The translations under genes and the position numbers were made by a program. Below are positions 15,428-17,196 of a stretch of 17,196 nucleotides of DNA, one piece after another (position 1 is the first letter of the stretch; each line of letters begins with the position of its first letter). Location of the stretch: NCBI GenBank assembly GCA_963922565.1, contig CAWUIQ010000073.1, forward strand, positions 1 through 17,196, read 5' to 3'. This stretch comes from JBCBKL01 sp963922565 (GTDB lineage Bacteria; Pseudomonadota; Alphaproteobacteria; Rhodobacterales; Rhodobacteraceae). The notes under the pieces are model-generated. The model saw only the letters and a list, made by a program, of their open reading frames with translations. It did no database searches and was not told where the DNA came from.

Positions 15428-15491
15428 TTACCAGGTGTGTAACGGTTACATTGTCAAAGTTACCTGACATATGCCTTACCTACGCGTTACC
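15428..15491 (+). promoter_or_regulatory. Cluster of TTACC repeats, possible operator upstream of the LuxR-type gene
   Basis: TTACC occurs at 15428, 15460, 15476 and 15487, with a related TTACA at 15446, five sites in 64 bases. GTTACCTG occurs twice (15459 and 15486). GTAACGGTTAC at 15439-15449 is a perfect inverted repeat around a central G. The spacing is irregular (18, 14, 16 and 11 bases). Such a cluster suggests binding by a regulator, most simply the adjacent LuxR/GerE-type protein, but no binding has been shown. Confidence 0.35.
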
Positions 15492-15578
15492 TGCTCTACA
15501 CCGATGGTTGAACTATCAACGGAATGCATCGGCGAAGGCCAGAAAAGCAGCTTAACAAGAAGGTATTCAGACCCCGCC

Positions 15579-15833
15579 ATGAAACACATTCGCCCCTCGT
15601 ATTTCGCCAAAGAAACGACCGATCCGAAGTGGCCGCCGTTGACGCCGCGCGAGAACGAAGTGCTGCGCTGGATCGCCCTTGGAAAGAGCAACGCAGGCAT
15701 TGCGGACATCCTCGGCGTGTCGATCCACACGGTCGATACGCTGTGTCGGCGGATCATGGGCAAGTTTGAAACCAGCAGCCGGGTTACGGCTGCTGTTCGT
15801 GCCGGTCAGGCAGGGCTGTTGCCGATCGTCTAG
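15579..15833 (+). CDS. Small LuxR/GerE-type DNA-binding regulator
   Basis: Transcription regulator of 84 residues made of little more than a GerE (LuxR C-terminal) helix-turn-helix. The motif runs LTPRENEVLRWIALGKSNAGIADILGVSIHTVDTLCRRI, with the recognition helix around SIHTVDTLCRRIMGKF, followed by SSRVTAAVRAGQAGLL. There is no receiver or autoinducer domain, so the signal must come from elsewhere, perhaps the TPR membrane protein just upstream. The start is uncertain. The ATG at 15579 gives MKHIRPSYFAKETTDPKWPP before the domain. The frame also opens at 15471 and 15504, but those extra residues look random and overlap the TTACC repeat cluster. No start has a good ribosome-binding site (AAGAAGG lies 15 bases before 15579). 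It converges on rpoH. Confidence 0.8.
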   Translation: MKHIRPSYFAKETTDPKWPPLTPRENEVLRWIALGKSNAGIADILGVSIHTVDTLCRRIMGKFETSSRVTAAVRAGQAGLLPIV

Positions 15834-15839
15834 ATCGGC
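15821..15839. terminator. Hairpin spanning the stop codon of the LuxR-type gene
   Basis: GCCGATC (15821-15827) and GATCGGC (15833-15839) form a perfect 7-bp stem with a 5-base loop. The TAG stop lies at 15831-15833. It stands in tandem with a second hairpin between convergent genes. There is no T-run on either side, so classic intrinsic termination is uncertain. Confidence 0.4.
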
Positions 15840-15842
15840 CGA

Positions 15843-15866
15843 CTGAGCGCCTTAAGCGGCGCTCAG
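15843..15866. terminator. Hairpin spanning the stop codon of rpoH
   Basis: CTGAGCGCC (15843-15851) and GGCGCTCAG (15858-15866) form a perfect 9-bp G+C-rich stem with a 6-base loop that holds the rpoH stop codon. It is symmetrical and sits between convergent genes, so it could end or stabilise transcripts from both sides. No T-tract follows. Confidence 0.5.
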
Positions 15867-16748
15867 CAGACCCTTCGCTCGCGCGATTTCGCGCATCTTT
15901 TTCTGAAGTTTCTCGAAGGCGCGGACCTCGATCTGGCGGATCCGCTCGCGGCTGACATTGTATTGCGAGCTCAGATCTTCGAGCGTCACAACCTCATCGC
16001 TCAAGCGCCTTTGGGTGAGGATGTCCTTCTCACGATCGTTGAGGACCTCGAGCGCCTCTGCCAGCATTTCGCGCCGGACCGACAATTCGTCCTGTTCGGC
16101 ATAATCCGCCGCTTGGTCAGCGTCCTCGTCCTCAAGCCAATCCTGCCACTGCATGGCACTGTCGCCTTCGGTGCCGACAGTCGCGTTCAGAGACGCATCA
16201 CCACCCGAAAGACGGCGGTTCATGCTGATGACTTCGTCTTCGGTCACACCAAGGTCGTTGGCAATCTTGGCTACGTTTTCGGGCCGCAGATCACCCTCTT
16301 CCAGCGCGCCGATACGCGCCTTCGCCTTGCGAAGGTTGAAGAAGAGCTTTTTCTGGGCACTCGTCGTCCCCAGTTTCACCAGCGACCATGACCGCAGGAT
16401 GTATTCCTGGATCGACGCCCTGATCCACCACATCGCGTAGGTGGCAAGGCGGAAGCCTTTTTCGGGATCGAACCGTTTGACGGCCTGCATCAGGCCCACA
16501 TTGGCCTCTGAAATGACCTCGGCCTGCGGCAGACCATAGCCGCGATACCCCATGGCGATCTTGGCCGCGAGGCGCAGGTGCGACGTGACCATCTTGTGGG
16601 CGGCCTCAGTGTCCTGATCCTCGACCCAGCGTTTGGCCAGCATGTACTCTTCCTCTGGCTCGAGCAGAGGAAATTTGCGGATGTCCTGCATATACCGATT
16701 CAGTCCGCCTTCCGGAGTCGGCGCAGGTAGATTTGCGTAATTCGCCAT
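15852..16748 (-). CDS. rpoH: RNA polymerase sigma-32 factor (heat shock) RpoH
   Basis: Heat-shock sigma factor of 298 residues, the usual alphaproteobacterial length, which directs RNA polymerase to chaperone and protease promoters. Region 2 shows LAKRWVEDQDTEAAHKMVTS and FRLATYAMWWIRASIQEYIL (99-118). The RpoH box, found only in this sigma type, is QKKLFFNLRK (132-141). Region 4.2 has the helix-turn-helix VTLEDLSSQYNVSRERIRQIE (254-274). The start MANYANLPAPTPEGGLNRYM at 16748 is the family start and has GGAGAGGGA just upstream; the in-frame ATG at 16814 would overlap the promoter. A heat-shock-type promoter lies about 40-67 bases upstream of the start. The gene follows an RluA-family gene, an order often seen in this class. 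Confidence 0.97.
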   Translation of the reverse strand: MANYANLPAPTPEGGLNRYMQDIRKFPLLEPEEEYMLAKRWVEDQDTEAAHKMVTSHLRLAAKIAMGYRGYGLPQAEVISEANVGLMQAVKRFDPEKGFRLATYAMWWIRASIQEYILRSWSLVKLGTTSAQKKLFFNLRKAKARIGALEEGDLRPENVAKIANDLGVTEDEVISMNRRLSGGDASLNATVGTEGDSAMQWQDWLEDEDADQAADYAEQDELSVRREMLAEALEVLNDREKDILTQRRLSDEVVTLEDLSSQYNVSRERIRQIEVRAFEKLQKKMREIARAKGLLSAA

Positions 16749-16786
16749 TCTGTCCCTCTCCCTGATGTATAAGGGGTTAACATCGC

Positions 16787-16815
16787 ATATGGGACGGCCA
16801 TCGCCCCCATTCAAG
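16787..16815 (-). promoter_or_regulatory. Heat-shock (sigma-32 type) promoter of rpoH
   Basis: Read on the minus strand, CTTGAA (16815-16810) is followed after 16 bases by CCCATAT (16793-16787). This matches the sigma-32 pattern of CTTGAA and CCCCATnT with the expected spacing. The start of transcription would fall near 16780, leaving a leader of about 30 bases before the rpoH ATG, which includes the Shine-Dalgarno. It suggests that RpoH, or a second heat-shock sigma factor, drives rpoH. This is read from sequence only. Confidence 0.6.
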
Positions 16816-16906
16816 GGGCATCATGCAGTCTTGGGCTATATATTGGCGCACAACTGCTCACTGTTAAGTCACGGTAGAGTGCGCTCACGCGCAAGTGCTT
16901 TTCATT

Positions 16907-17196
16907 TCATGCACGCAGTAAATCGAGCAAAGTGGCCAGATCAGGAGGCAATTCCGCCTCAAAAGTCATCGTCTCCCCGCTGATCGGATGCGCAAAGCCC
17001 AGCACACGCGCATGCAAAGCCTGACGACCGAATGCGGCAACCGCAGCGCTGGCATCGTCGCCAAGCGTACCTTTGGCGATCTTGCGCCGTCCACCATAGA
17101 CCGGATCACCGATCAGGCCATGCCCGACATGCGCCATATGCACCCTGATCTGATGGGTCCGCCCGGTTTCGAGCCAGCAATCGACCAGCGCCACCG
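16907..17196 (-). CDS. RluA/RluD-family 23S rRNA pseudouridine synthase (5' part outside the window)
   Basis: C-terminal part (about 96 residues) of an RluA-family pseudouridine synthase, which converts uridine to pseudouridine in large-subunit rRNA or tRNA. The visible stretch begins VALVDCWLETGRTHQIRVHM and continues AHVGHGLIGDPVYGGRR, the hallmark of the family after the catalytic Asp, which lies outside the window. FGRQALHARVLGFAHPISG and the ending LPPDLATLLDLLRA complete the fold. RluD, acting on helix 69 of 23S rRNA, is the most likely member given its place upstream of rpoH, as in other alphaproteobacteria, but RluC or RluA cannot be excluded. The stop TGA is 158 bases before the rpoH start. 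The GTG at the visible beginning is an internal Val codon, not a start. Confidence 0.9.
   Translation of the reverse strand, partial: VALVDCWLETGRTHQIRVHMAHVGHGLIGDPVYGGRRKIAKGTLGDDASAAVAAFGRQALHARVLGFAHPISGETMTFEAELPPDLATLLDLLRA

Noticed and set aside
16838..16868. Possible sigma-70 promoter (TTAACA with TATATA) upstream of rpoH on the minus strand
   Set aside because: The spacing is 19 bases and the -10 matches only four of six; it may exist as a housekeeping promoter, but the evidence is too weak to annotate.
16850..16906. TGCGC-GTGA-GCGCA stem-loop downstream of the pseudouridine synthase gene as a terminator
   Set aside because: The stem is only 5 bp and no T-run follows, so I cannot support it as a terminator.

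Overview
The window looks like a chromosomal segment of a marine-type alphaproteobacterium, most likely in the Rhodobacterales (Roseobacter group). The reasons are high G+C, a classic alphaproteobacterial RpoH of 298 residues lying next to an RluA-type pseudouridine synthase, and protein families typical of that group: an SUV3-like helicase with a basic tail, an SCP2 protein followed by a lysophospholipase-like hydrolase, and a HupE/UreJ cassette. This assignment rests on recognising families by eye, not on a search. I see no tRNA, rRNA, CRISPR array, insertion sequence or phage gene.

Left part (1-7330). On the minus strand, a TPR protein with a signal peptide (2823-3380) is followed by a large SUV3-like DExH helicase that runs off the left edge (1-2800). 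Divergently, on the plus strand, a tight run of four genes begins: an SCP2-domain protein (3456-3746), an alpha/beta hydrolase (3797-4720), a ligase-associated metallo-beta-lactamase-fold DNA exonuclease (4737-5741) and its partner ATP-dependent DNA ligase (5738-7330). The last two overlap by four bases and form the core of a known DNA-damage module. The ligase-associated helicase and endonuclease that often accompany them are not here.

Middle (7412-13607). A cytosolic M3 oligoendopeptidase (plus strand) ends in a hairpin terminator. It converges on a three-gene minus-strand cassette: a His-rich single-pass protein (10741-11094), a HupE/UreJ membrane protein (9964-10680) and a membrane-anchored periplasmic protein with a His-x-His motif (9337-9951). 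I read this as a probable transition-metal handling cassette. After a 278-base stretch with no convincing gene come a Gfo/Idh/MocA oxidoreductase (minus) and, divergently, an N-terminally anchored M19 dipeptidase (plus).

Right part (13738-17196). A 558-residue membrane protein has a possible N-terminal regulatory domain, one membrane segment, a TolB-N-like region and TPRs. A small LuxR/GerE-type DNA-binding protein follows it on the same strand, and the interval between them is rich in TTACC repeats. Two perfect hairpins separate this pair from convergent rpoH. The rpoH leader carries a strong match to a heat-shock (sigma-32) promoter, suggesting self-activation. The 3' part of an RluA-family pseudouridine synthase gene fills the right edge.

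The most promising leads are the His-rich/HupE/anchor cassette, the TPR-sensor plus LuxR pair with its repeat-rich control region, and the rpoH promoter. None of these can be called a proven new system from sequence alone.
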